Shown: in pieces, positions 47,016 through 58,405 of the stretch
Numbering within the stretch: position 1 is the stretch's first letter
Layout: every line of letters begins with the position of its first letter
Origin: Anisodus tanguticus
Lineage: Eukaryota > Streptophyta > Magnoliopsida > Solanales > Solanaceae
Direction of reading: 5' to 3'
Assembly: GCA_034509755.1 (NCBI GenBank)
Contig: CM067541.1
Coordinates: 59,221,556 to 59,285,555, forward strand
Length of the DNA: 64,000 nucleotides
The notes under the pieces: model-generated
The model's database searches: none
What the model was told of the DNA's origin: nothing
The model's input: only the letters and a program-made list of their open reading frames with translations
Program-made: the position numbers and the translations under genes

Positions 47016-48286
47016 TTAAGAATAGTTTATCATGTAACATAAATAAAAGGGATAAAAATAGGAAGGACCTATGTGCTTCCAAATGAAAACAAGCTTTTCC
47101 GGTAAATTCCCAAACCAAGATTTAAAATGTAGGGGCTTTGGGGAATTCCAATACCAATTCTCGACACTGTTAACGCATCTTTCTAGGTCGTAGAAGACCA
47201 CCTTACCCGAATACATAAATATTAGTTCTTCATTCCATGTCTTGAAGATGGGCAAAATAAACTTGGGCGCACAATTGACCAAATTTATGCTATACTCCTT
47301 CACCCAAATGGAACTTATTTTATCCGTAAGTATAGTATCCACAGGTCTAGAATTGAACTCTGGTAAAAGTGATCCAAGTTTGGCACGCAAAGCATCCCTT
47401 TCAAATCCATCACACTCAAGGGGCCAAGAGTCCCAAAGGGCGACGGGTAAGATATAGTTAGAAACTTTTCATTTTCAAACTCGAATGATAGAATTCGATC
47501 AGGAAGACCTGAAACTTTCGGTTTACCCAGTCAATACAAACATTCGTTCACTAGCACCCCCAGACTGGAGGGGTGACAGGGAGGTGTCTCAGCAATTTCT
47601 TTCCATCTGTCACAAACCGGTTCATTTATTAGGCTAGTAAACATAAACACCTCGCATCTTAGCTTAAAAAGCTCAGGGTTCGTAAACTAAGGTTTATTTC
47701 CTGCAGGACATGTATAGAAAAACTGCACCACTTTGTATTCCTTTGTTGAATGATGATATCCAAACCCGAAATTTCCAGATGAACATTTGGGCAGTTTACA
47801 CAATTGTTGCATGACAGGATTGCACACATAAATGTGCTCATAACCCGATGAAAGGCAAACTAAACCAGAGGACACAAACATACCAGTACGGGAGCTAATG
47901 AATTCAGGTACAGCGACGGTGTATAACTTGTTGCTTTCTCCCTTTCCTTCCATGTCTACTGAAACAAATTGTAGCTTGTGCCTTCTTAACCGTGGTAACT
48001 TGGGAGAACTAGGTTTCACAAAAAGAACTTGGGCGTTTTCCGTTGAATGTTCCAGGTGAGAATGAACAAAGAAAGGACTGCTAATGTAGTCATTCCATGA
48101 CTTTGATGCACACTTTAACATGGATAACATATTCACCGTGCATCTTATAAAAATAGAGCTTACAACATCATCAGATAGTTTGTTAGACTCGTTACTATTA
48201 CCTGCATTCCCCTCCTCCTTTGTATGTTCCCTTAGTAATGATCGTTTCCTCTTCTTGTTAGGCTGCAATATAATAGCATCAACCAT
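47016..48286 (-). pseudogene. F-box protein pseudogene
   Basis: ATG at 48286. The N-terminus has a basic segment (KKRKRS), then an F-box-like region (LSDDVVSSIFIRCTV...MLKCASKSWNDYISSPFFV, about residues 36-77). An F-box-associated interaction region follows, with SSGLVCLSSG, VCNPVMQQLCKLP and STKEYKVVQFF. The frame is closed by an in-frame TAG at 47687. After it the same frame reads on with typical sequence (LRCEVFMFTSLINEP, DRWKEIAETPP) to a TGA near 47539, then further to about 47330, where a frame change leads to WVKEYSINLVN and YDLERC. So it has two nonsense codons and one frameshift. F-box proteins are substrate receptors of SCF ubiquitin ligases. A truncated 199-aa product could still be made. 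Confidence 0.85.
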
Positions 48287-48555
48287 ATTCTTCTGTTAAC
48301 GAAAAAGAAAAAAGAAGCAAGGAAACAAAGGAATCCATCTAGGCAAATCAAGCTTAGTATATCATTCAGCAAACAACTTCACTCTAACGAAAAATCAGAA
48401 GGGTACGTAAAAATCTAAAATTGAGCAAAATCTCTTATGGGAAAACCACTGTTATTAAAAGCATCACTTTCTCGCACTTTAGAGAAGTTTGCGCTTCAAA
48501 TAATGTGGAGGGGTGTTTGTTAGTCGGTATGGTACGACTTTTAGATATTTCAATT

Positions 48556-48800
48556 TGATACAACCTTAGGAGAACCATACCTCAAAAGCTAACTATTGAG
48601 GTGGGACAACCCAAGTCTATATAAGCCCCTCACATTGCCAGCCCCCGGCCGAACACTGCCATACCGGCGTCACCATCCAAGGCACGGGCACAGAGGGTGA
48701 TGGGTGGCTCTGATACCATTGATACAACCTTAGGAGAAACACACTCCAAAAAGCTAATTGTTGAGCTGGGAGAGCTCAAGGCTATATAAGCCCCACATCA
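48556..48800 (-). mobile_element. TRIM-like miniature LTR retroelement
   Basis: Two direct repeats of about 80-85 bp (48556-48640 and 48720-48800) share TGATACAACCTTAGGAGAA and TATATAAGCCCC. On the minus strand the upstream repeat ends TTGTATCA and, after one base, is followed by TGGTATCAGAGCC (48718-48706), the primer-binding site complementary to initiator methionine tRNA. A GC-rich tract (GGCCGGGGGC) precedes the other repeat. The internal part is about 80 bp and non-coding. Outer boundaries and target duplication are uncertain; the right repeat may extend to about 48833. Confidence 0.75.
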
Positions 48801-48833
48801 GCTTCCCATTTAACCAATGTGGGACTCAAGTCT

Positions 48834-51130
48834 CATTCCTTGCAATAATATCATAACACAATTTGGTCTTCGGATTCTTAAAATGCTATACTAATACCGT
48901 ACCTAGCTAATTAAACTCGGTATAGTTCCATTTTTTCTCCTTTCGATTTCTGTTTATTCGATTCGGTAACTTCGATTTGTTCAGTTTGGATAGACATTTG
49001 TAATTTTCTTTTGTCCTTAAGATGTAAACAAAATTCTTGGATAACACGCTAAATCAAAGAAAGTATTTTCTAGTACTGTGAGTTAGAGGAAAGACATGCG
49101 TGGTCATGAATGAACTTTTGACCTATGGACTATCATCAGTACTTAAATAAATATAGAAATTTGAAAAAGCAAAACGAAATTTTCAATTGAACTGCATGTA
49201 ATGATCAAATTGAATCAGTCTTTTACATAGAGGAAAAAGAAAATTAAAGATATTTATAAAGCAATGACATGGGAATAACACTTTCTATTTTTGGTATCTC
49301 TATTGAGTTTGATAAGTTAGTGTTATTAGTGTCAACGTTAATGCAGACGGGTCAGTTTTTTGGCGTTAATGCCAAATATGACATATTTATAATTAAAAAT
49401 ATGTGTATTATGTAAGTTAGTATATATTTTTGATACGATATCGCTTTCTATCTCGAATCCGACTCCGATGCCGGTGACAAAACCGGGGACCGCAGATGGT
49501 GGGTGGTGTTACTGCGGGGGTGGGTGGTTTGGAGAAGAAGACATAAAAGGGGGAGGGGGGGGATCTTTTTTAATATTGTAAATTAGGGTGTATTAGACAT
49601 ACTTTTGGAAACGTTTAGTGTGTAAAAGGTTTCCCTGATCAAGCGATATGTAACAAGGATTTCGCTTAGTTGCCGTTTCAAGCCATATGGACCTTATACT
49701 TTTTTTGCAATATAATATGATACATTATAAAACAACACGTACATAGCAATCATCCAAACAAAGTGTTAAGAACACAGAAAAACTGAAAATTGAAAGGCTA
49801 ATAGTAGTGTATCAGATATTGATCAAAAGCAAGGTACCCTTTTGTGCAGTTCCCAGATGTTAATTCTTTCCAGTTCCCAGTTGTGAATATTTTCCCGTCG
49901 AGTAAATCTAAGCTTCATAGTTTTGCAATGCTGGAAGGGAGGAGAAGCATAGCAGGCTATAAATAAGAAGAGGAAATCCCAGGTTTTGTTGATTGTGAGG
50001 GGGGGGGGTGCGGGGGTAGTGGAAGGGGGAAGGTGGGAAATACCAACAGTAGACAATATTCTATTTACGGAGGAGGAAAGGGGGGGGGGGGGGATTTCCT
50101 TAAATTAGACAATATTTTATTTAGTTCCTATATTACGATTAACAGTAGAAATTTCTTACTCTTGTACTTATTAAATAAAAATAAAGCACACATGGGCAAA
50201 GTATTTTTCAAAAATGTACTAGTTGGTATAATATTGTATAAAATTTTATGCAGTTACATATTATTGGCATACTAAGTTTATAATCATAGTGAATTGTTGG
50301 CTACTTGTTTGATATACTATTGGTACATAACTGTTATAGTGATGCATATACTAGTTGGTATAATATAGGTATATAAATTTTAGGGGAAATTGCGATTTTA
50401 GTGCTACAGTTGTTACTTAATTATATTGTTAGTACTAATCAAAATAAAAAACTTAACGAAATCTATTTAAAAATACATTAAGAAGAAAAAAGAGAGACTA
50501 AAAAACACTCGACCTCGCAACTATTAGTTCAGCTTCTTCTGAGGAAGGAAACGGGGTTCCACTTCTCCAGATATACTTACAAGAGATCTGAATCATGATC
50601 TGAGGCGGATCTAGGAGGGGGTGTGGGTATTCACCCGAACCCCTTGGCAAAAATTTACACTATATATAAGGTAATATTTTTTTATCTTTTATATACATAT
50701 AGAGATTTTGAACCCCTAATTTAACACAAGACTAAAGGTTGGCTCAATGATTAAGGGGTTCAAAATTTACCATTAGGTTTCAAGTATAAACTCCAAACAC
50801 TATATTTTTATTTTTCGAACCTCTTTAGTGAAAATTCTGCACAGATGATCCTCCCAATTTCCCTCTGGGATTCATGCTTCAAAAGAGTAGTAAAAACGCA
50901 GCGAGGGAGAAACGGAAAGTTTCGATGAACTTAGCTTGCTTATTAGATCTTATATATTTCTTAAGAGCTTGTTGCCAGAGGGTTTATAACTTCTTCTTCA
51001 CAACTTTTTTTTTTAAATGAACTTTTCTTGTGGGGAATATTAAGAAATCTAAATAATACTAACTCCGTTTTTTATTGAGAAAACATCTGGAAGATATTAT
51101 TTCAGAAATATAGTCTGGTTCGTATTGTGA
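48834..51130. other. Intergenic region with G-runs and SINE-like traces
   Basis: No gene is supported. It holds G-rich tracts at about 49543-49562 and 50000-50092. Near 50690-50790 a stretch (GGTTGGCTCAATGATTAAGGGG, then GGTTTCAAGT) resembles a decayed tRNA-like unit. Short open frames at 49823-50056 and 50033-50275 are created by low-complexity sequence. Confidence 0.4.
50000..50092 (+). repeat. G-run tracts, quadruplex-prone
   Basis: Runs of 10 Gs at about 50000-50009, several GGGG blocks between, and 15 consecutive Gs at about 50078-50092. Four or more G-runs on one strand within 100 bp could form a G-quadruplex. The long homopolymer is also a likely assembly weak point. Confidence 0.7.
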
Positions 51131-51134
51131 AAAC

Positions 51135-52715
51135 ATTAAGGTTGAGGAGGTTCAGGGTGATGTGCGCAGGATGGGCAGGGGACGAGCGACCGGGCCTGAT
51201 GAGATCCCAGTTGAATTTTGAAAAAGCGCAGGCAGAGCAGGTTTGGAGTGGCTGACAGAGTTGTTTAACGTCATTTTTAAGACGGCGAGGATGCCCGAAG
51301 AATGGAGGTGGAGTACAATGATTCCTTGTACAAGAACAAAAGTGATATCCAGAGTTGCAACAACTATAGGGGTATCAAGCTGCTAAGCCACACTATGAAA
51401 GTTTGGGAAAGAGTCGTGGAGATGAGGGTGAGAAGAGGAGTGTCTATCTCCGAGAACCAGTTTGGATTCATGCCGGGGCGGTCAACCACAGAAGTCATCC
51501 ATCTTATTAGTAGGTTGGTGGAGCAATATAGGGAGAGGAAGACAAACTTACATATGGTTTTCATCGACCTCGAGAAGGCATACGACAAAGTCCCTGGGAG
51601 GTTCTATGGAGATGTTTGGAGGTTAGAGTTGTACATGTGGAATACAGTAGGGCAATCAAGGATATGTATGATGGAGCCAAGATCAGGGTAAGGGCAGTAG
51701 GATAAGACTCAGAGCACTTCTCAGTGATGATGGGGTTGCACCAGGGATCAGCTCTTAGCCCATTCCTATTTGCCTTGGTGATTGGTGGACTGACGCGGCA
51801 AATCCAAGGGGAGTGGAGAGATTGATGACGATGTCACACATCGTATTGGGTCAGGGTGGATGAAATGGAGGCTCGCATCTGGAGTATTGTGCGATAAAAA
51901 TGTGCCACCAAAACTTAAAGGCAAGTTCTATAGGGTGGTGGGTAGACTGACCATGTTGTATGGGGTGGAGTGTTGGCCGGTCAAGACTTCGCACACCTAA
52001 AATATGAAAGTTGTAGAGATGAGGATGATAAGATGGATGTGTGGGCATACAATGAGGGATATAATTAGAAATGATGATATCAGGGATAGAATGGGAGTGG
52101 CCTCGGTGAAGGATAAGATGCGAGAAGATAGGTTGAGATGGTTTGGACACGTGCAGAGGAGAGACATAAATGCCCCAGTGCGGAGGTGTGAAAGGTTGGC
52201 TATGGACGGGTACAGAAGGGGTAGAGGTAGGGTGAAGAAGTATTAGGGAGAGGTGATTAAACGGGATATGGCGCAGGTGCAACTCACTGAGGACATGACC
52301 TTAGATAGGGGGTTATGGAGGACACGTATTAGGGTAGAGGGGTAGTAGGTAGTCCAGCGTAGTCCTACCTACGCTTACAAACTGGTAGTTGTAGTATTAT
52401 TATTGTAGGCTCGCTTAGCCTATCATATTGCCTTATAGTCCATTGTCGTTTGATTTATGTTGCTATGTGTATTTTGTTTGTCTTATTTACTTGCATTAAC
52501 TATTGATTCTTTTTATTCCTTTCTTTTTCAGAATGCGCTGTCATAACTTACGCACTTTGTGTGTCTTACTTTGCTTGGGCGTGCTTTATCTTGAGCAAGC
52601 CGAGGGTCTCTCGAAAACAACCGTTCTACCTATCATGATAAAGGTAAGGTCTGTGTACACTCTACCCTTCCCAGACCCCACATTGTGAAATTTCACTGGG
52701 TATGTTGTTGTTATT
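51135..52715 (+). mobile_element. RTE-type LINE, internally deleted
   Basis: The plus strand encodes ATGPDEIPVEF, then LFNVIFKTARMPEEW, then CNNYRGIKLLSHTMKVWERV and FGFMPGRSTTEVIHL, then MVFIDLEKAYDKVP (reverse transcriptase motif A). The catalytic FADD part is deleted at about 51822. The C-terminal region (52004-52246, with RWMCGH, DKMREDRLRWFGHVQRRD and RCERLAMDG) and the 3' untranslated tail (to about 52715, ending in TATGTTGTTGTTATTG) remain. Premature stops at 51222 and elsewhere. This is the longest member of a family also present at 12073, 57186 and 63787. Confidence 0.85.
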
Positions 52716-53557
52716 GCTACATTCCAAACATTTTCTTCCTGATTGTTTGGAAGAAGCATTCAAATACAACAAGCAAATTATTGGCAAATGAGTTATCTTC
52801 CATCTTTCATTTTAGGTAGCTTCACTTCTATCATCTTGTTTGCTAGCTACTTGTCAATTGTCAGGGTGAAATATTGTTATCTACACTCGAAAGGAGAAGC
52901 TGGACTATCCTATCCCTCCCATCTCTCTTTTCCTTTATTAGAAAAAGAAAAAGAAATAGCTTGACAACATCTTTATAAACAAAACGATGAGGACGAAGGT
53001 GTAGATGACAAACTATGTTGACTGGCGAATAACACAGGGACTAAAAATGAAATCAAGCAATAACTAAGGGGCTATAATAACCATTTTCTCTAAATTTTAT
53101 AATGTTGGCATACCCGTTGAAATACTATTGGTGTATTAACACTATATTACTCCTACCTTATAATATTATGGTATATTCAATGTATCCAATAGATATTACC
53201 CCGTTTCTAAAGTATGTTTTGACATTCTTGTTGTAAACATGAATATCACCAATTAAATAAGTTTAAACATGAATGTTCGAGCGTTCTGTTGTTGGTGAAT
53301 AAAAGTGTTTCACTATAAGAGAATTTATATGTGAAATCCCGAGTAATGTTATTAAAGATATTGAGAGGGCATGCTTCATAAATCAATATGTTAAAGGAAA
53401 TAACAAAAAGAAGCAAAATGAAGTCCACAAAAGGAGTTAATTCCCTAAATGGCCCGACTCAATCAAAATTGAAAAGATATGCTTAAGTGTCCAGTAAAAC
53501 ATAAATAATCGGGAAAACGTTTTCTGCATTTGGCTTGAAGGAACTATTACTAGCAGA
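52716..53557. other. Intergenic stretch downstream of the eS24 gene
   Basis: The part near 53440-53557 is the probable 3' untranslated region of the minus-strand ribosomal gene. The remainder is AT-rich without recognisable features. Confidence 0.4.
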
Positions 53558-55079
53558 TCATTTCTTCTTGGCATCTCCTGCCTTAGTCTGCAAAAATCAA
53601 GCAACCAAAGCATCAGTACAAGAATAAAATAAATTATCCAAAACAAAAAGAATCTCAATGTTATAGCTTCAGAGGCCACAATGAAAAACATTACCTTCTT
53701 GACACCGCGTACTTTCTTGGCTCTATTTTTCCGCTCCTTCATCTGCTTCCTGGACTTCTCAACCTTTGTGTCTAATCCATTCTGCAAGTGTTATTCAATA
53801 GTCGAACAAATTAGCCAAAAATACAGCCAAATTCAATCATTAAGCCCACTGATTCAACACTGAAGGTGCACTTGACATAATGGAATATGAAAACTAAAGC
53901 ATCTAGTTCACTTAAAGATGAGTATTTGAATTAGCGTTGTAGGCTACAATACTAAAACAGCTCATTGAGATATACTTGCAAAAAGGCAATAGTGACAAAT
54001 GCAACATAAATCCAGAATCTACTGAACGAGCAAGGATTAGGACTGGAGGAAGTTATTTTTTATAGGTACAAAACCACGTGTCCTTATGCTCTAAATAGCC
54101 TTTAACACAACATAGCTCAAGCTAATGCAATCTTTTCTACAACATAACTCAAAGTAAAGGAGCCCTACAGCTTGCAATTACTTTTCGATAGCAAAAGAGC
54201 AGAAGACTATATTAGTGAAGTAGTGTAAGACACTCAACGTCTGAAAATGATGAAACTGCACACGCCAGTCTTCAAACGCCAACTAATCTTTTTTTATTAA
54301 AATTCCCAATAAAATTAGATGGACTATGGTGTAAATATTTCTTGTAAGCACATTTAACTGAAGAAGATTACACTACACCATTGAACTTTATCTAGGATTA
54401 AGATTCTTGAGTTGATAGACACCATGCAATGATCATTTACTACAAATTCATCTAAAAGATGGTCTATGCACAAAAAACAAGCAAAGGAGCAATGAGATAA
54501 ACTAGATGCATGTGCAATTGGAAACCTATCACCAATCTCGAATCTTAGTACAAATAAATCTTTAGAAACAAGAAAAATTCATTCTACAATTTCTGTCTAG
54601 TTTAAAGAACAAAATCGGCACATAGTGCAATTGGAAACCAATGTATAAGCGAAACAATAGGGATGTCTCAAGATTAGAACTGTAACTACAGAAACAATTC
54701 AAAAAATTATAAGTGATGAAGTGACATAAGATCCGTTCATCTATCAAACTTATAAGGTGTTTTGTTACCACATAACCTTGTTGACTTTATGACTTATATG
54801 CTAACATAAAACTCTTAAATGTTTCTTACCCTGATCAGCCTGTATTTTGGCTCGTATTTCTTTGCATTTTCGACAGAATCATAGATCAAGCCAAAACCAG
54901 TGGACTTGCCTCCTCCAAAGTGGGTCCTGAATTTGAACACAAAGATTGCATTGGGATCTTTCACCTCATACATCCTTGACAATTTTTCCTTCAACTCAGC
55001 CTGCAATGATGCATTAAGCAGGTAACACATAAAAACCAAAAGCATATAACAATCGAATGTGCTATAAGTGCTTAGCGCG

Positions 55080-55121
<42 letters not shown>

Positions 55122-56454
55122 TTTTAATAATCATGGCGTCCAGGTCAGCTTGAGTGCACCTCAACTAATTCCACGGATCACCCACCAACACATGTACCAA
55201 GTGACTATCCACCAAAGCTAATGTTTTTACCTAGGATTTGATCCCTGAGACCTCATGATTCTCAACCCCTCACTATCCCCTATATCAATTAACTTCATCT
55301 CAATTTTAAACTAGTTGACTTCAGCTATTCAGATCCTTTATATCCCTTTAAAGGATTCTCCAAATATAACTATTTTCAAGCTGACCGTTAACCTACTCAA
55401 AAATAACGTAATGGAAGGAACATAGAAATTTGTCGCTAGGTATTTGACCAAATAGGATCCTCCAAATCCTATAGAACCTATCACTAATATATTCCACGAG
55501 GGGGGTAGAGTTTTCCATGAGATGGGAAATGAAAATTGTTTTCCCTAGACAATGTTTGTGAATACGTGAATGTCTTCAGAGGCAAATGGAGGATGGGGGC
55601 ACCATTGCTTTTAAATGCTACTTTAGAAAAAAAAAATAAAAAAAACACAAAAGTGTAGCAAATTGGATTCAATCACTTGACATTAAAACAAGTGCTTAAA
55701 GAATGCACCAATGAGTCTTGTTTGACCATGGGTTCCTTCCGTTAATATTAGATAGTATATTTTAAAAATTATACACATAATATATCGAATTTAGACGGGT
55801 GACCATGGGTTCACATGACCCATTTTTTCTACATAAATTTGCATGTGATTGTCTTATAATGAACAACAGATATTTGTCTTTCTCCTAAAGATGATGGATT
55901 GAACTCATAATGAATGATATGCTTTTTATGAATGTAAGAAGTTATACTTTGTATTAGATAAGCAGTTTTCTCTATCAACGACAACTAAAGACAGCATTCA
56001 GTTGGCCACAATCCAAACTAGGTTGGCTGCCTATATGTCTACTCAATCTCCATTTTCATCTAAACTAATTTCATTCTAATACTCAATAATTTGTCTAAAA
56101 AACAACAAACCCAGTGTGGTCCAGTACCCTTTGTGTGAGGTAGAGAGACTGTTTCCGGTAGACTTAATAACAACTAAATATCTGAAATTGCAAGGCCCTC
56201 AATACAAATAAAGTAATACAATCCAATAAGCCAAATGAAATAGTTTGTCAAACCTTAGAAACGTTAGCTCTTCCAGGATGCAAGACATCAATAATCTGAC
56301 AATTTGCCACGTCATTAGCACATAAAAATGTAATTGTAGTTAGTATTAACGTTAACATTAATAATAAAGTGCTAAGACTTACGAATTGTTTCCTTGCGAG
56401 AAGACGATTGGTCATGAACTTCCTTGTTCTAATTGTCACTGCCTTGTCTGCCAT
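53558..56454 (-). CDS. RPS24: 40S ribosomal protein eS24
   Basis: Five exons: 56454-56383, 56295-56254, 55000-54830, 53781-53695 and 53587-53558, all introns GT-AG and at codon boundaries. The product is 133 aa, the usual length for plant eS24. It starts MADKAVTIRTRKFMTNRLLA and includes IIDVLHPGRANVSK, the MYEVKDPNAIFVFKFRTHFG block with a GGGKSTGFGLIYD loop, the segment YEPKYRLIRNGLDTKVE, and a Lys-rich end TKAGDAKKK. It is a structural protein of the small ribosomal subunit, acting in the cytoplasm after nucleolar assembly. Compared with the Arabidopsis protein as I recall it, only conservative changes are visible (for example V to I after exon 1). The largest intron (1253 bp) carries a CT microsatellite. 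The gene looks fully functional. Confidence 0.96.
55082..55121. repeat. (CT)n microsatellite in intron 2 of RPS24
   Basis: About 40 bp of nearly perfect CT dinucleotides with one TTT interruption; purine-rich on the transcribed strand. Confidence 0.95.
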
Positions 56455-56600
56455 TTTTCTGTTAAAACAATTTCAACTCAAAATTTAACTACAAATACAG
56501 AATTTATGATTCATAGATTTTTTTTAAAAAGATTGAAATAATACTTCTGTGCCTTCAGAGACCTTGCTCTCTACCTTTGAAAAAATGGAGGCTTTATTTC

Positions 56601-56666
56601 TAGGGTTTTTAAGTTTTTAGAAGCTCTATATGAACCTTTGGGCCATTCAATTAACCGGCTGGCCCA
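56601..56666 (-). promoter_or_regulatory. Telo box and site II motifs of RPS24
   Basis: On the minus strand, AAACCCTA (56608-56601) lies about 147 bp upstream of the ATG. A TGGGCC site II motif (56666-56661) is further up and another in opposite orientation is at 56639-56644. Telo box plus site II (TCP-bound) is the known signature of plant ribosomal-protein promoters, linking expression to cell growth. Start-site position is inferred. Confidence 0.75.
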
Positions 56667-57854
56667 TTGTTAGTGGATCGTGAAAGTGGAACGAAAATAA
56701 AAAATGAAAATTTTGCCCGATTTATCCTTTTTCATTTAAATTGCACGGCAAATAGGCTGGTCTTTAATTTTTGTCTTTCAAATGGACTGGTCTTTAATAT
56801 TTGCACTTTAAAATAGAACTTATGCTTATATAGGGACATAAGTTCTTTAAGAGTGCTGGATAAATATAAGCATAATTTATGTGATATTATGATGCAAAAA
56901 TATGAAGTTATGCCTTGTTTTTTTTGTTTTGAGGGACAAAAATTAAAAACCAGCACAAAATTGGAACAAAAGTGCAAATGACCCGTCCTTTTTTAAGACA
57001 ACGTTTAGATTTTGTCCCTATTTTTAAAAGTTGTACAAATATAGCCTTAAAATATTTCCTTTCAAATAACATTAGACTTGAACTTAATGTTTGCTTATTT
57101 GTTTCTCAATCTTATAGACAAAATATTCTATTGTCGTTTAACATTTGAATCACTTATAAAATTTTAAAGCATGATTTAATATTTTCTCAGACCCCACGTT
57201 GTGGATTTCATTAGGTATGCTGTTGTTGTTGTTGATATAATATTTTTTCATACGATATGTAATTTTCCCAAAATAATCTTTAGACCGTAGTCTAAAAGGT
57301 CTATTAGTTGTAAGGAAAAAAGAGTCATTTATTGAATAGTTGTCCAAAAAAGTAGGCACTATTATGGAGTTTCATTCATTTAGAGTTTTTCTTTTAAAAT
57401 TTTAAAATTCCATGATAGTGATTATTTTTAATTACAGGGCTAAAAAGTGGACAGTCCGTGCTATTACCACAATTTTCACAGTAACTGATGCAACGTTATT
57501 TTCCATGAAATCAAATAAAAACTTAAGGCTTCTAAAGATGTTGTTTTCTCTCATATAGTTTTCGTGTGAACTCATTTTTGTTATAAACAAAAGCATAATA
57601 CAAGGAATCTGTAATCGCAGATGAGAAAAGCTTTACCGGTGAGATACATGTCTCTTTTCAACTTTGGTGCTTGACCTTTGTTCATGTTTTTGTGGAAATA
57701 TAAAAAGCTATAACATGTTAAACGAGTTGAAAAGGATACAATTCGATTAGGAATAATAATATTCAAATAATTAGGTGTGTAAAAGTGGATACAACATGAG
57801 TTTCATTTGCACTAGTACGTAGGAGATGAGATTTTCAGGAGGAAATGATATTAA
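56667..57854. other. Intergenic region upstream of RPS24
   Basis: AT-rich. The stretch 56745-56990 has weakly mirrored ends (AAATTGCACGGCAAATAG and AAGTGCAAATGACC), possibly a decayed MITE. Contains the RTE tail fragment listed separately. No gene seen. Confidence 0.4.
57186..57236 (+). mobile_element. RTE LINE or SINE 3' tail fragment
   Basis: Reads CAGACCCCACGTTGTGG, then TTTCATTAGGTATGCTG, then a TTG repeat: the conserved 3' end of the LINE at 52660-52715. Only about 50 bp remain. Confidence 0.65.
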
Positions 57855-58237
57855 GGGTGTGTTCGGTAAAATATGTTTTTGAAAAATATTTTTCGGGTAA
57901 TAAATAGGATATTTAATTATTTTCTTATGTTTGGTATGTAAGCAAAAAATTATTATAGCGTTTATATATAATCTAAACAAAAAGTACAAGAGGTGGGGGT
58001 AGGGGTGTGGGTGGTGCGGATAAGGACCAATGAAGTGGGGTGAAGGTGAGGTGTGTTGAAACGTGCGGGGGACACAATCAATGTGTAATGTCATTTGGGG
58101 AACTTGTTTCCCCCTATTTCCACTAGGAAACTCATTTTTCTAATTTTTAAGAAACTTATTTCCTAGAAAAAATATTTTCTAAAAATGTTGATCAAACAAA
58201 CATGAAAAATTTTAAAAACTCCATACTGAACACACCC
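57855..58237. mobile_element. Tourist-like MITE
   Basis: 383 bp with terminal inverted repeats GGGTGTGTTCGGTA and TACTGAACACACCC. Flanks are taa on the left and tag on the right, compatible with a mutated 3-bp PIF/Harbinger target duplication. Confidence 0.75.
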
Positions 58238-58284
58238 TAGGTTCCAAGTGAATATAGTTGAAGTTGGGTTTAATTAAGAATTAA

Positions 58285-58405
58285 GTTTCTTCGACGGCGA
58301 CCTCTATTTTCTCAACTACGGCTATTGCTTCAGTTTCTTCGACGGCGGCGCCTACTTCCTCAACTGCGGCTATTGCTTCAGTTTCTTCGACGGCGGCGCC
58401 TACTT
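58285..58405 (-). repeat. 48-bp repeat, in-frame Glu/Ala-rich coding remnant
   Basis: Two and a half units of 48 bp (starts at 58285, 58333, 58381). On the minus strand they form an open frame with a 16-residue period, VGAAVEETEAIAAVEE, ending in VEET and a TAA stop at about 58282. Conservation of length (16 codons) and frame suggests an acidic repeat tail of a gene whose upstream part is cut off at 58406 by LTR-like DNA. I cannot name the protein. Confidence 0.5.
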
